From Dyella telluris (GTDB lineage Bacteria; Pseudomonadota; Gammaproteobacteria; Xanthomonadales; Rhodanobacteraceae): a DNA stretch of 64,000 nt. Position 1 is the first letter of the stretch. The number at the start of each line of letters is the position of its first letter. Under the pieces are notes generated by a model. The model ran no database searches. It was given only the letters and a program-made list of their open reading frames with translations, and was not told the origin of the DNA. Below, piece by piece: positions 55,103-64,000 of this stretch. Made by a program: the position numbers and the translations under genes. Location: assembly GCF_014297575.1 (NCBI RefSeq), contig NZ_CP060412.1:1798001-1862000 (forward strand), read 5' to 3'.

Positions 55103-57001
55103 TCAACGGGCCTTGAGCAGCTCGGCCAGGCGATCGGGCTTGCCGGCGATGCGCTCCAGGTGCGGGTACTTCAGGCCGTCGTGGTAGTCGATGCGCAGCG
55201 TCTTGTACTCGTCGAAGTTCTTCACCAGCAGCTCCACCGGCTGGTTCTTGTCCTTCGCCGCCGCCGTCACCGCGTCCTTGATGGCGTCGCCCGAATACTC
55301 CTTGCCGTTCACCGCAATCACCTTCATGCCCGGCGACAGGCCAGCCTTGAAGGCGGGGCCGTCCCACAGCACATCGGCGATGTCGCCACCCTTGCCCATG
55401 GCCAGGCCCAGCGAATAGGTCAGGTTGGCACCGCCCATGCGGGCTTCCACGGCCTTGGCCACGTCCGACGGCTTATCGGTGTAGACCAGCTTCCAGCCGT
55501 TTGCCTCGAAGCCGCCGATCAGCGGACCGTGGCCGTCCAGGCGCTCGCGCAGGTAGCTGGCCCAGTCGTACGGGGTGATGTCGTTGAGCGTCTTCACCAC
55601 GTCGTCGAAGGTGTAGGTGTTGACGTCCCACTCGCCGTTCTTCACGCCGAAGAAGGCCTTGGCGAAATCGTCGATTGAGCGCTTGTCACTGGTGAGGTCA
55701 CGCAGCTTGCCGTCCACGTCGAGCCAGATCATCTGGCCGCCGGAATAGTAATCCTCGCTCATCTGGTAGTTGCGATACGGCAGCGGGCGACGCATCGCGA
55801 TGATCGGGTCGTTGGTGGTGTCCTGGATATTGCGCCACTGCTGCAGGCCCGGGCGGCCGCGGTCATAGGTGGCGGCCACATTGGCCAGCATGTCCAGCGC
55901 CTGGTCCTGCTTCCACAGGCCCGAGCGGGCGGCCATCACGTAGCCCCAGAACTGGGTCTGGCCTTCGTACACCCACAGCAGGCTGTCCTGCATGGGCACG
56001 TTGAAGTTCGGCGTGGAGAGATCCGCGCCGCGACGGTACTTGCCGTCCCACGAATGGTTGAACTCGTGCGAGAGCAGGTCGCGCATGACCACGCTCTTGT
56101 CCCACTCGGTGAAATAGCCGGGGCTCACGCCGTTTTCGCTGGAGCGGTGATGTTCCAGGCCATTGCCGGACATCTTCTCGCTCAACGAGAACAGGAAGTC
56201 GTAGTGGTTGTAGTGGTGCGCGCCGTAGAGCTTGTACATCTGCTGCACGAGGTTCTGGTGCACCTTCAGCTGCTCGGGCTTGATCTCCAGGTACTTCGGA
56301 TCGTCCGCCACGATGTTGAGGAACACCGGCGTCTTCGCGCCCGGGTCCAGGTCAACGCGCTTGAAGTACTTGCCGGCGTAGATCGGCGAGTCGACCAGGT
56401 TTTCGTAGTCGATCGGCTTGAAGGTCACCGTGTCGCCGCTGCGCGAGGCCAGCTCCAGCGCGCTGCCGTACTGCCAGCCCGTCGGGAAGGTCACGCTGGT
56501 TTCCGCCTTGATCTGGCGCGCGAAGTAACCGGCCGGATACAGCGACACCGAGTTCCACTGCAGGTTGAGCATTTCCGGCGTCATCACCACGCGGCCCTGG
56601 CGGGTGTCCTGCGCGGAGAGGAACTGGAAGTCCACTTCCACTTCGCTCGCGCCCTGCGGCACGTCCACGTGGAAGGCGAACACGTTGAGCGGATCGCGCT
56701 TCCACGGAATCACCTTGCCGTTCGCCTTCACCACCAGGCCAGCCAGCTTGTCGATCGAGCCGGTCGGCGAATGGTTGCCCGGCAGCCACTGCGGATACAG
56801 CAGCGTCAGCGGTCCCGCCTGCGCCGGCACCGTTTCGTGCACGCGGAACACGCGGTGCGCGAGATCGGTCGCGTCCACGTTGATCTTCAGCGTGCCATTG
56901 AACGGAATGTCCTGCGGTGCAGGAACATCGGCGAGTGCCGCGAAGCTGCCAAGGCCGATGGCCGTGGCGAACATGGCGGAAGCGAGGCGCGTTACTTTCA
57001 A
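55103..57001 (-). CDS. exported M61-family (glycyl aminopeptidase-like) metallopeptidase with PDZ domain
   Basis: A 632-residue protein. The start is probably TTG at 57001 with GGGAG upstream; ATG at 56974 is the alternative. A signal peptide (SAMFATAIGLGSFAALAD) is followed by a beta-domain, the gluzincin site H312-E-F-N-H316 in LLSHEFNHSWDGKYRRG with a later Glu in LLWVYEGQTQFWGY, and a carboxyl-terminal PDZ domain (about 500-600, GLAMGKGGDIADV, GLSPGMKVIAVNG). M61 enzymes release amino-terminal Gly or Ala. Confidence 0.9.
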   Translation of the reverse strand: MKVTRLASAMFATAIGLGSFAALADVPAPQDIPFNGTLKINVDATDLAHRVFRVHETVPAQAGPLTLLYPQWLPGNHSPTGSIDKLAGLVVKANGKVIPWKRDPLNVFAFHVDVPQGASEVEVDFQFLSAQDTRQGRVVMTPEMLNLQWNSVSLYPAGYFARQIKAETSVTFPTGWQYGSALELASRSGDTVTFKPIDYENLVDSPIYAGKYFKRVDLDPGAKTPVFLNIVADDPKYLEIKPEQLKVHQNLVQQMYKLYGAHHYNHYDFLFSLSEKMSGNGLEHHRSSENGVSPGYFTEWDKSVVMRDLLSHEFNHSWDGKYRRGADLSTPNFNVPMQDSLLWVYEGQTQFWGYVMAARSGLWKQDQALDMLANVAATYDRGRPGLQQWRNIQDTTNDPIIAMRRPLPYRNYQMSEDYYSGGQMIWLDVDGKLRDLTSDKRSIDDFAKAFFGVKNGEWDVNTYTFDDVVKTLNDITPYDWASYLRERLDGHGPLIGGFEANGWKLVYTDKPSDVAKAVEARMGGANLTYSLGLAMGKGGDIADVLWDGPAFKAGLSPGMKVIAVNGKEYSGDAIKDAVTAAAKDKNQPVELLVKNFDEYKTLRIDYHDGLKYPHLERIAGKPDRLAELLKAR

Positions 57002-57260
57002 GAGGTTCTCCCAAGGAATCGGATTCGTGCATAGCCGCTTGCTGCACGAAACATGAACCTCTGATGCTAGTGTGCGTTGACATGCCGCACCCCCTGCCAT
57101 TGGTCATGGAAGTGCCTGAACTTCCCCTATCCGCAAAACGTGTCAAGGGTTTTACAGGCGTTAAAAACCCGTATCCTTTTCTTACCGCGATCCCCGCGCG
57201 GCCCCCGGCGACATTCCCCCTTGTTGTCGCTGCGGATCACAAAAATAGATGGAGCACTCC

Positions 57261-57845
57261 ATGAACAAGACTCTGCTTGCGGCCGCTTTGGCCGTCGTTG
57301 CTGCTGCGCCTTTCGCTGCCAAGGCTGACGAAAACAACCAGCTCAACAACTTCTTCGTGGCCGGCAACCTGGGCCAGAGCAACTACCGCATCGGTGGCAT
57401 CTCCGACAAGAGCGACGCTTTCTACAACCTGCGCTTCGGCTGGCGCTGGAACGGCATCGTCGGTGCCGAACTCGGCTACGCCGACCTTGGCAAGGCCAAG
57501 AACGACTACAACTTCGCCAGCACCTGGGCCAAGCCGCGCGTGGCGCAGCTGGGCGTGACGGCCAAGTACAACTTCTACAACAACTGGTACGTCACCGGTC
57601 ACGGCGGCTACCTGCGTTCGCGCACCACTGCCGGTGTCACCGTCGGCAACGTGTCCGCCTCCGAGAAGAGCTGGAACAACGGCTGGTACGCCGGTGCAGG
57701 CGTGGGCTACGACGTCACGCAGAACGTCAGCCTGGCGCTGAACTACGACAACTACCACGTGAAGTACGGCCGCGCTGGCGCCAGCGAGTCGCAGGCCAAC
57801 ACCAACATCGCCGCGTACTCCGCGTCGGTGGAATACCGCTTCTAA
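57261..57845 (+). CDS. small outer-membrane beta-barrel protein (OmpX/porin-like)
   Basis: A 194-residue protein: signal peptide of about 22 residues (VVAAAPFAAKAD), then alternating amphipathic beta-strands such as NFFVAGNLGQSNYRIG and WYAGAGVGYDV, ending in the outer-membrane signature SASVEYRF with a terminal Phe. Eight strands are likely. Function is unknown; similar barrels act in adhesion or resistance. ATG 57261 with GGAGC upstream is preferred over 57249. A perfect hairpin follows the stop. Confidence 0.85.
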   Translation: MNKTLLAAALAVVAAAPFAAKADENNQLNNFFVAGNLGQSNYRIGGISDKSDAFYNLRFGWRWNGIVGAELGYADLGKAKNDYNFASTWAKPRVAQLGVTAKYNFYNNWYVTGHGGYLRSRTTAGVTVGNVSASEKSWNNGWYAGAGVGYDVTQNVSLALNYDNYHVKYGRAGASESQANTNIAAYSASVEYRF

Positions 57846-57864
57846 GCAGCGGTTGGTGTGAGAT

Positions 57865-57897
57865 GAAGAACGGCCGCGCAAGCGGCCGTTCTTCTTT
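57865..57897 (+). terminator. terminator after the outer-membrane protein gene
   Basis: GAAGAACGGCCGC-GCAA-GCGGCCGTTCTTC, a perfect 13-bp stem followed by TTT. The 3' arm itself supplies CTTC and TTT, making a good plus-strand terminator. Confidence 0.85.
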
Positions 57898-57929
57898 GTG
57901 TGCGCAAGAGCTCGCCCATGTCGGCTCTT

Positions 57930-58012
57930 CTGTAGGAGCGCACTTGTGCGCGACCATCCAACGTAGCGGCATCGACATGGCTCCGCGGTCGCGCACAAGT
58001 GCGCTCCTACAG
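57930..58012. repeat. GTAGGAGCGCAC REP pair
   Basis: CTGTAGGAGCGCACTTGTGC at the left and its complement GCACAAGTGCGCTCCTACAG at the right, separated by about 35 bases. It is the same inverted REP pair as at 23264 and 40889, but here it stands alone without the composite core. It lies between two terminators of convergent genes. Confidence 0.88.
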
Positions 58013-58035
58013 TGCCTGCATGGGCAATTCGCCCA

Positions 58036-58065
58036 ACAAAAAGGCCGCTTTCGCGGCCTTTTTGT
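58036..58065. terminator. bidirectional intrinsic terminator
   Basis: ACAAAAAGGCCGC-TTTC-GCGGCCTTTTTGT, a perfect 13-bp stem with T/A tracts on both sides. It terminates the minus-strand permease gene, which ends 18 bases away. Confidence 0.92.
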
Positions 58066-58082
58066 TCGCAGCGGGCGATCGC

Positions 58083-59519
58083 TTACCCCTGCTTCTCCAG
58101 CTTGCTGTGATGCATGCCGTAGAGGAAATAGATCACCAGGCCAATGCTCACCCAGATCAGGAACACCTTCCAGGTGATCAGCGGCAGTTCGGCCAGCAGC
58201 CAGATGGAGAAGGCGATGCCGATCAGCGGCACCAGCGGCACCAGCGGCGTGCGGAAGGAGCGCTGCAGTTCCGGCTTGCGCTTACGCAGGATGATCACCG
58301 AGGTGCAGATCACGATGAAGGCCGAGAGCACGCCGATGTTCACCAGCTTGGCCACTTCCTCGATCGGCAGCAGGCCGGCCACCAGCGCGGTGAACACGCC
58401 CAGCACCAGCGTGGGGCGATGCGGCGTGCCGTAACGCGGATGCACATGGGCGAACCAGCCCGGCAGCAGGCCGTCACGCGACAGCGCGTACCAGATGCGC
58501 GTGGCGCCGAGCATGAAGGCGAACAGCACGCTGATCAGGCCGAACACCGCTGACACCGACACGGTGAGCGCCACCCACTCCAGGCCAAGACCCTTGAAGG
58601 CGTCAGCCACCGGGGCGCCGGTATTGAGCGTGCTGTAGTGGGCAATGCCGGTGAGTACCATCGACACGGCGAGGTACATGGTCATCGAAATGCCCAGCGA
58701 CAGCAGCACTGCGCGCGGCAGGTCGCGTTGCGGGTTCTTCGATTCTTCCGCCGCCGTGGTCAGCGTGTCGTAGCCGAACACCGCGAAGAACACCACCGCC
58801 GCCGCGGCAGCCACGCCCTGGAAGCCGAAGTGGCCGACACCGTCGGGGCCGATCACGTGCTCGGGAATGAAGGGCACCCAGTTGGACGGCTTCACGTAGA
58901 ACGCGCCGATGCCGATGACCAGCGCCACCGCGGCCACCTTGATCGCCACCACCAGCGTGTTGAAGCGCGCGCCCCACTCGGTGCGGAAGATCAGCAGCGC
59001 CGACACGCCCAGCGTCACCAGCGCGGCGACCACATTGAAGACATGGCCTTCGCCGGTACCGATGGCGCCCTGCGCCCACACCGGTATGTGGATGCCCATG
59101 CTGGTCAGCGCCGACTGCACGTAGCCCGACCAGCCGATGGCCACCACGGCGACGATCAGCGCGTATTCGAGCAGCAGGTCCCAGCCGATCAGCCAGGCCG
59201 CGAGCTCACCGAGCACGGCGTAACCGTAGGTATAGGCGCTGCCGGTCACGGGGATCATGCCGGCGAACTCGGCGTAGCACAGGGCCGCCGCCGCGCTGGC
59301 AATGCCTGCGATCAGGAAGGAGATGGCCACGGCCGGGCCGGCGTTGATGGCGGCCTGCTGGCCGGCCAGCACGAACACGCCCACGCCGATGATGCCGCCG
59401 ATACCGATGGCGGTGAGCTGCCAAAGACCCAGCACGCGGCGGAAATCGCCACGCTTGCCGGCCTCGGCCTGCAACGCCTCCACGGACTTGTGGCGCAACA
59501 ACTTGTCGAAGAAACCCAT
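58083..59519 (-). CDS. APC-superfamily amino-acid permease
   Basis: A 478-residue protein with 12 predicted helices. The APC signature QLTAIGIGGIIGVGVFVLAG is at the first helix, with AGMIPVTGSAYTYGYAVLGE and FFAVFGYDTLTTAAEESKNP further on, the pattern of YhdG/CAT-like amino-acid permeases. The substrate is probably a cationic or branched amino acid. Single-gene unit with its own terminator. Confidence 0.92.
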   Translation of the reverse strand: MGFFDKLLRHKSVEALQAEAGKRGDFRRVLGLWQLTAIGIGGIIGVGVFVLAGQQAAINAGPAVAISFLIAGIASAAAALCYAEFAGMIPVTGSAYTYGYAVLGELAAWLIGWDLLLEYALIVAVVAIGWSGYVQSALTSMGIHIPVWAQGAIGTGEGHVFNVVAALVTLGVSALLIFRTEWGARFNTLVVAIKVAAVALVIGIGAFYVKPSNWVPFIPEHVIGPDGVGHFGFQGVAAAAAVVFFAVFGYDTLTTAAEESKNPQRDLPRAVLLSLGISMTMYLAVSMVLTGIAHYSTLNTGAPVADAFKGLGLEWVALTVSVSAVFGLISVLFAFMLGATRIWYALSRDGLLPGWFAHVHPRYGTPHRPTLVLGVFTALVAGLLPIEEVAKLVNIGVLSAFIVICTSVIILRKRKPELQRSFRTPLVPLVPLIGIAFSIWLLAELPLITWKVFLIWVSIGLVIYFLYGMHHSKLEKQG

Positions 59520-59662
59520 CAGCTCATCCCCGGGAAAAAGAGTCTGCTCGATACCTTCCCGCGGCGCGGGCTACGGAAAGGTGTCGAACAGGCATGAGGC
59601 CCAGATCATAGCGAATGGCCCCGCCCCTGCCATGCTGCAGCTGCGCGGTAGTGCCATTGGTC

Positions 59663-60931
59663 CTAGCCGGGGATGGCCTTTTCGGAGCCTTCGCGGCCCG
59701 CCGAGGAAACGGCCAGCCAGCCCAGCGCCAAGGCACTGGCCAGCGCAACGGCCACCAGTGCCACCACCACGGGGCCGTCCAGATGCGGCACGCCGAACCA
59801 GCCGCCGCTGAGCAGAGGAATCGCCGCCGTCGCCAGCAGGCGCGCAAACTCCAGGCCCAGGCCGATGCGGCGCCCTTCGGTCAGCGCGCCCAGTGCCGTG
59901 AGGCTCAGCACGAGGAAAACGGCATAGCCCACCAGCTCCACGGCGGCCAGATGCTTGGCCAGATCCAGGAACTGCACCGCCATGCCCAGCAGCAGCGCGA
60001 ACTGCACGAGGCTGTAGAGGGTGAGGCCGCGCGAGAGCGGCGGCAGGTAGCGCGTGCGCCCAATGTCGAAGTCCGGCTTGGGAAACCGTTGCGCCACATC
60101 CGCGGGGCGCCAGCCCGGCGGCTTCAGCCATACCCGCAGCTTGTCGCCCCAGCGGCGCGCGTGCCACGCATCCTTTGCCGTGGCCCAGTACACCTCGGCG
60201 TTGGCCCACAGCGGATTCCAGCTGCGCAGCGGCGAGCGGGTGCCGTACACCGGTGGATCGGTGTCGTCTTCCTCGATGAAGGTACCGAACAGCCGGTCCC
60301 ACACGATCAGGATGCCGCCGTAGTTACGGTCCAGGTACTTGTCGTTCACCGCGTGGTGCGCGCGATGGTTGGACGGCGAACAGAACACGCGGTCGAACCA
60401 GCCCAGCCGCCCCACCAGTTCGGTATGCACCCAGAACTGGTACAGCAGGTCGATCAACGCCACCACCACGAACACTTCCAGCGGATAGCCCACGATGGCC
60501 ATCGGCAGATAGAACAGCCAGCCCAGCAGCACGCCGCTGCCGGTCTGGCGCAGCGCGGTGGAAAGGTTGTAATCCTCGCTCTGGTGGTGCACCACGTGCG
60601 CGGCCCAGAGGATGTTCACCTCATGCCCTGCGCGATGCAGCCAGTAGTAGCAGAAGTCATAGACCAACAAGGCCGAGACCCACACCCACACGCTGCTCGC
60701 CGGCAGCGCGAAGATGGCCAGGCGCTGCACGCACCATGCATAGATGCCCAGCGTGAGCAGCTTGCTGAAGACGGCGACGATCTGCGAGATCACGCCCAGC
60801 CCCAGGCTGTTGATCGCATCGCTGGAGTGATACACGCGGCGGCCGCGCAACTTCGCCACCAGCAGTTCCAGCGCAATCAGCGCGAAGAACACCGGCGTGG
60901 CCCAGGTAATGATGACTTCCTGCGTATTCAT
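59663..60931 (-). CDS. sterol desaturase/AGMO-like fatty-acid hydroxylase superfamily protein
   Basis: A 422-residue membrane protein. The eight-His di-iron motif is present as YWLHRAGHE, HVVHHQSED and SNHRAHHAVND, and the total layout (long carboxyl-terminal helical region, about 290-410) resembles alkylglycerol monooxygenase more than short desaturases. These enzymes hydroxylate lipid tails or cleave ether lipids. Its start lies 6 bases after the lysoplasmalogenase-like stop, so both are co-transcribed. Confidence 0.85.
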   Translation of the reverse strand: MNTQEVIITWATPVFFALIALELLVAKLRGRRVYHSSDAINSLGLGVISQIVAVFSKLLTLGIYAWCVQRLAIFALPASSVWVWVSALLVYDFCYYWLHRAGHEVNILWAAHVVHHQSEDYNLSTALRQTGSGVLLGWLFYLPMAIVGYPLEVFVVVALIDLLYQFWVHTELVGRLGWFDRVFCSPSNHRAHHAVNDKYLDRNYGGILIVWDRLFGTFIEEDDTDPPVYGTRSPLRSWNPLWANAEVYWATAKDAWHARRWGDKLRVWLKPPGWRPADVAQRFPKPDFDIGRTRYLPPLSRGLTLYSLVQFALLLGMAVQFLDLAKHLAAVELVGYAVFLVLSLTALGALTEGRRIGLGLEFARLLATAAIPLLSGGWFGVPHLDGPVVVALVAVALASALALGWLAVSSAGREGSEKAIPG

Positions 60932-60937
60932 CGCTGC

Positions 60938-61648
60938 TCATCGACTCCCGCGAACCGAACGCGCCAGGCACCACAACGCGGTGTAGTAGGTGGCCAGCAC
61001 CCACAACCCCGACATCGGAATGACGAAGCGGAAGCGGTCCCACGCCAGCAGTGTATCGCTGAGCATGAAGATCAGGGCGCCGGCCATGGACCACTGCGCC
61101 GAACCGGCCAGTTCGTCCATCGCGTGTCGCCGCGCGCGCACCACGGCCTGCCCGCCCATGGCTGCCAGCACCAGCACGTAGACCACCACCGGCACGTGCA
61201 GGGCTTCCGGCAGCGACGGCCACAACGCCCACAGGTTGAGCGCGCCATAGGCGACGCAGGCCAGCATGCCCAACGGACGCTCGGCAAACCGGCTGTCGCC
61301 CAGCAGGGCCACGATGAAACACAGGTGCGCGAGCAGGAACGAGACCAGCCCCGGCACGAAGGCATCCTGCGGCAACATCAGGAAGACATCGCCGACCAGT
61401 GACGCCATCATGCCCGCCGCCATCCAGCGACGGTACCGAAGCGACACGGCCGGCTCGGTGCGCAGCACTGTCCAAAGGATCAGCAGGGTCGCGAGTGGCT
61501 TGCAGATCCAGTGCAGCCAGCGCCAGCCATCGATCTCACCCTTGGATGCGAACGTGATGCCCACGATGGCCCCGATGGCCAGCAGCGCGATCGCGACGTC
61601 GGATCCGCGCGACGAGGCGGGCCTCATCGTTGCGTTTGAAACGGCCAT
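60938..61648 (-). CDS. YhhN/TMEM86-family membrane protein, putative lysoplasmalogenase
   Basis: A 236-residue protein with about eight helices. The family motifs are visible: KPLATLLILWTVLR, AGMMASLVGDVFLMLP and GALIFMLSDTLLAWDRF, with conserved Asp residues. TMEM86 proteins hydrolyse the vinyl-ether bond of lysoplasmalogens; bacterial members are thought to do likewise. The ATG at 61648 has GGGGAA upstream; ATG at 61627 is possible. First gene of a two-gene operon. Confidence 0.85.
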   Translation of the reverse strand: MAVSNATMRPASSRGSDVAIALLAIGAIVGITFASKGEIDGWRWLHWICKPLATLLILWTVLRTEPAVSLRYRRWMAAGMMASLVGDVFLMLPQDAFVPGLVSFLLAHLCFIVALLGDSRFAERPLGMLACVAYGALNLWALWPSLPEALHVPVVVYVLVLAAMGGQAVVRARRHAMDELAGSAQWSMAGALIFMLSDTLLAWDRFRFVIPMSGLWVLATYYTALWCLARSVRGSR

Positions 61649-61762
61649 GCGTGGATTCCCCGATCCCCCAGAATCCCGGGATGGTAGAACCAATGGCTTC
61701 CGAGGCCCTGTCGCACCGCAAAAAATTGCTCCGTCGGCTGGCGCACCCCGGAAGGCCCGGTC

Positions 61763-61796
61763 AAAAAAAACCCTCTCCGGGGAGCCCCGGAGAGGG
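61763..61796 (-). terminator. intrinsic terminator of the TonB-receptor gene
   Basis: On the minus strand, CCCTCTCCGGGG ... CCCCGGAGAGGG followed by eight T. The stem is about 12 bp. It terminates the TonB-receptor gene that ends at 61885. A second hairpin, ACCTTCCCC-AAGC-GGGGAAGGT (61841-61862), lies in between. Confidence 0.9.
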
Positions 61797-61884
61797 CTTG
61801 CAAGAAGCGGGTACGCCGGCGGGACGGCGTTTCCCTCTCCACCTTCCCCAAGCGGGGAAGGTCCTCCACATGCGTTCGGAGGGT

Positions 61885-64000
61885 TTAGAACTTGGCGTTG
61901 ATGTTGAAGAACACCTGGCGCGGTGCGCCGGCCATCAGCGTCTGGTTCCAGCCCTGCGGGTCCGAGGCCACGTAGCCGTTGGTGCCCGTGGTCGCGAAGT
62001 AGCGCTTGTTGAGCAGGTTGGTCACGTTGAGCCCCAGGCTCAGGTCCTTCACGAAGGACAGCGCGCCCACGTCATAGTTCACGCCCGCGTCGAACAGCCA
62101 GTACGACGGCACCTGCGAGTCGTTGATATACGTGATGTAGCGGCGGCCGGTGTACTTGCCGTCCAGCGTGGCGGTGAAGCCGCCGAAGCTGTAGCTCACG
62201 TTGCTGGAGAACATCCAGGTGGGGATGCCGACCACATACTTGCCATCGGTCGCCACCACACCGTTGTTCAGGTAGTCATCCTGGTACTTGGAGTTGTCGT
62301 AGGACAGCGAGTTGAGCCAGCGCAGGTGTTCCACCGGGCGCCAGATCACCGCCAGATCCACGCCGGTGCTCTTCACCGAACCCACGTTGTTGATGATGGC
62401 CGAGCACGTCTGCACGGCGCTGCACGGGGACACCGCCAGCAGGCGGTTGGTGAAGCGGGTGTAGTACGCATCGGCCGAGGCTTCGATGGTGTCGCCGTGC
62501 ACGCGATAGCCCATCTCGAAAGTCTGCGACTGTTCGGGGCTCAGCGAGCTCTTGCTGGCGTTGAACGCCGCCTGCGACTGGCTGAAGGGCAGGAAGCCAT
62601 AAGCGGCGATGTTCTTGCTGTAGGAGGCGTAGACCTCCTGCGCGCCGTCGATCTTGTAGTTCACGCCCGCCTGCGGCAGGAAGCCATCGCTGGCGCGGAT
62701 GCGACCGGCGGCCAGCGCGCTGCTCGCCACCAGCGAATCGGCCGTGTTGGTCACGCCCAGCGCCTTCGCACCGAAGTTCACCGTGAGGCGGTCGTCCATC
62801 AGGTGGATGGTGTCGGAGGCGTACGCCGTGCGCGTCTGCGTGTTGTAGTGCTGGAAGAAGCCACGCGCGAACGGCTCTTCATTCTCGTAGAAGTTGCTCA
62901 GGTAGTTGTACGCGCCGGTGAGGTAGAAGTAGTTGCGTTCCTGGTTGGTCTTGGCGTTCTCCGCCCAGAAGCCCACCTCGATATCGTTGTTGCCCAGCGA
63001 GAACAGCAGCGAGCCGGTGCCGCCGTAGCGGTCCAGGCCGTAATCCGTGGTACGCATGGCCAGCGGCACGGTGGGCGACGACGCCACGTACGGCGTGGCC
63101 CACTGACCTTCGCCGCGGTTGTCGTGGTAGTACGTGCCAAGGTTCAGCGTGGTGTGTTCGCTGAGGTTGAACGTGCCGCTCAGGCCGGCAAGGTTGTCGC
63201 GACGGATGCCACCACCGGCGTAATAGGTGGAGTCCACCAGGTCGTAGCCGGCCGGCAGCGGCGACAGCACCGACGGATAAGCGCCCTTGCCGTTGTATGC
63301 GTTGGCGATCTGCACCGCCGTGTTCCAGTCCGGCTGCAGATAGTCCCAGTTCCAACCCAGCGCCTTCTGGCTGGCCAGGGACAGGTCCATGTAGTCGTAC
63401 TCCTTGCGACGCGAGTTGTCGACGAACAGGCTGACGCTGCCGCTATCCCACTGGTACACCGACTTCAGGTTCACCTGGTCGGAACGCTGGTCGCCGTAAC
63501 CCTTCCACTTGTCGGTGGAGGCGTGGTCGTACGACACGAACATCGAGAAGCCGTGATAGTTGCCGGTATCCAGGCGCACGAAGGTACGCGTGGTGGAATC
63601 CGAACCGATCACCTGGTTGATGCGCGCGCCCGCCACTGCATCCGGGTCGGCGGTGTAGAACTGGATGGTGCCGCCAAGGTTGGTGTTCGATGCGGTGCCC
63701 AGTGCACCGGCGCCCTGCGCCAGCTCCACCGTGCTCAGGTTGTCGCTGCTGATTGCGCGCGATACCTGCAGGCCGGTGGTGGTGCCGTAGCTCATGTTGC
63801 CCAGCGGGATGCCATCCAGCGTGAAGCCGAGGCGGCTCTGGTCAAAGCCGTGCAGGGTGATCTGGGTGGACCACTCGTAATCGCCCCACGGATCGGCCGA
63901 CTGGAAGTTCACGCCCGGCAACTTGTCGATAGCCTTGAGCGGGCTGGTGCCCGGCGTGAGCTGCTGGAGGTCTTCGCTGGTGACCTTCTGCACCTGGCGC
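61885..64000 (-). CDS. TonB-dependent outer-membrane receptor, partial (5' end outside window)
   Basis: At least 705 residues; the gene continues past the right edge, so signal peptide and TonB box are missing here. The plug (TLHGFDQSRLGF, LDGIPLGNMSYG, ELAQGAGALGTASNTNLGG) and a barrel ending FFNINAKF, with the terminal Phe required for outer-membrane assembly, are clear. It belongs to the same receptor subfamily as the gene at 17716 (compare YDGIPFGDT). Ligand unknown. Confidence 0.92.
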   Translation of the reverse strand, partial: RQVQKVTSEDLQQLTPGTSPLKAIDKLPGVNFQSADPWGDYEWSTQITLHGFDQSRLGFTLDGIPLGNMSYGTTTGLQVSRAISSDNLSTVELAQGAGALGTASNTNLGGTIQFYTADPDAVAGARINQVIGSDSTTRTFVRLDTGNYHGFSMFVSYDHASTDKWKGYGDQRSDQVNLKSVYQWDSGSVSLFVDNSRRKEYDYMDLSLASQKALGWNWDYLQPDWNTAVQIANAYNGKGAYPSVLSPLPAGYDLVDSTYYAGGGIRRDNLAGLSGTFNLSEHTTLNLGTYYHDNRGEGQWATPYVASSPTVPLAMRTTDYGLDRYGGTGSLLFSLGNNDIEVGFWAENAKTNQERNYFYLTGAYNYLSNFYENEEPFARGFFQHYNTQTRTAYASDTIHLMDDRLTVNFGAKALGVTNTADSLVASSALAAGRIRASDGFLPQAGVNYKIDGAQEVYASYSKNIAAYGFLPFSQSQAAFNASKSSLSPEQSQTFEMGYRVHGDTIEASADAYYTRFTNRLLAVSPCSAVQTCSAIINNVGSVKSTGVDLAVIWRPVEHLRWLNSLSYDNSKYQDDYLNNGVVATDGKYVVGIPTWMFSSNVSYSFGGFTATLDGKYTGRRYITYINDSQVPSYWLFDAGVNYDVGALSFVKDLSLGLNVTNLLNKRYFATTGTNGYVASDPQGWNQTLMAGAPRQVFFNINAKF

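Noticed and set aside
57118..57180. Sigma-E type promoter (GAACTT ... TCAAG) and inverted GGGTTTT/AAAAACCC before the outer-membrane protein gene
   Set aside because: The spacing between GAACTT and TCAAG is about 19 bases, too long for the standard 16-17, and the -10 match is weak. It is possible but not supportable.

Overview
The window is GC-rich chromosomal DNA from a gammaproteobacterium of the Xanthomonadales, most likely the Rhodanobacteraceae (Dyella, Luteibacter or Rhodanobacter type). The reasons are the gene families present (TonB-dependent receptors, S9/M1/M61/M56 exported peptidases, exported amidohydrolases, a BigR operon matching the Xylella type), the abundant intergenic REP-like repeats, and a C-rich small RNA resembling the Xanthomonas sX13 RNA. 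The family assignment is inference. Genes are densely packed, mostly in short operons. No phage, conjugative element, insertion sequence, CRISPR array or recognisable defence island was found.

Left part (1-23,850). A BlaI-type repressor and an M56 membrane peptidase sit behind two tandem BlaI operators and are followed by two MacB/FtsX-type permeases without an ATPase. Next come a DPP-IV-like S9 peptidase, the MdtJI-type spermidine exporter pair, a thioesterase, a glutathione transferase, an exported amidohydrolase, a LysR regulator divergent from an aldo/keto reductase, a probable small RNA, a Gfo/Idh/MocA oxidoreductase and a cupin. An operon of TonB-dependent receptor, acid phosphatase, OmpR-family response regulator and histidine kinase follows; a mirror-symmetric PmrA-box-like site lies upstream of the receptor.

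Middle part (23,850-45,420). A redoxin, response regulator and histidine kinase operon faces an ohr peroxidase gene across a promoter region with paired direct repeats. After this come a serine hydrolase, a DUF899/DUF2182 pair divergent from a TPR/HTH-like regulator and a beta-propeller protein, an ICMT-like methyltransferase, an alpha/beta hydrolase divergent from an MFS transporter, a UBP zinc-finger protein, an Lrp regulator divergent from a LysE exporter (with two operators), an amidohydrolase, a penicillin-acylase-type Ntn hydrolase and an M1 peptidase.

Right part (45,420-64,000). Here lie queF, a lipoprotein, stress proteins (HdeD-like and CsbD-like), a four-gene persulfide-detoxification operon (two YeeE/YedE transporter halves, persulfide dioxygenase, BigR) with an AT-rich operator, a two-partner secretion pair, tRNA-Arg(CCG), an M61 peptidase, a small outer-membrane barrel, an amino-acid permease, a putative ether-lipid pair (sterol-desaturase/AGMO-like plus lysoplasmalogenase-like) and the 3' part of a second TonB-dependent receptor that runs off the window.

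The features that ordinary gene calling leaves unexplained are three copies of a composite intergenic repeat (8.4, 23.3 and 40.4 kb) built from several hairpins, some of whose stems change in a compensatory way between copies; the C-rich small RNA candidate at 15.65 kb; and several well-formed operator arrays.
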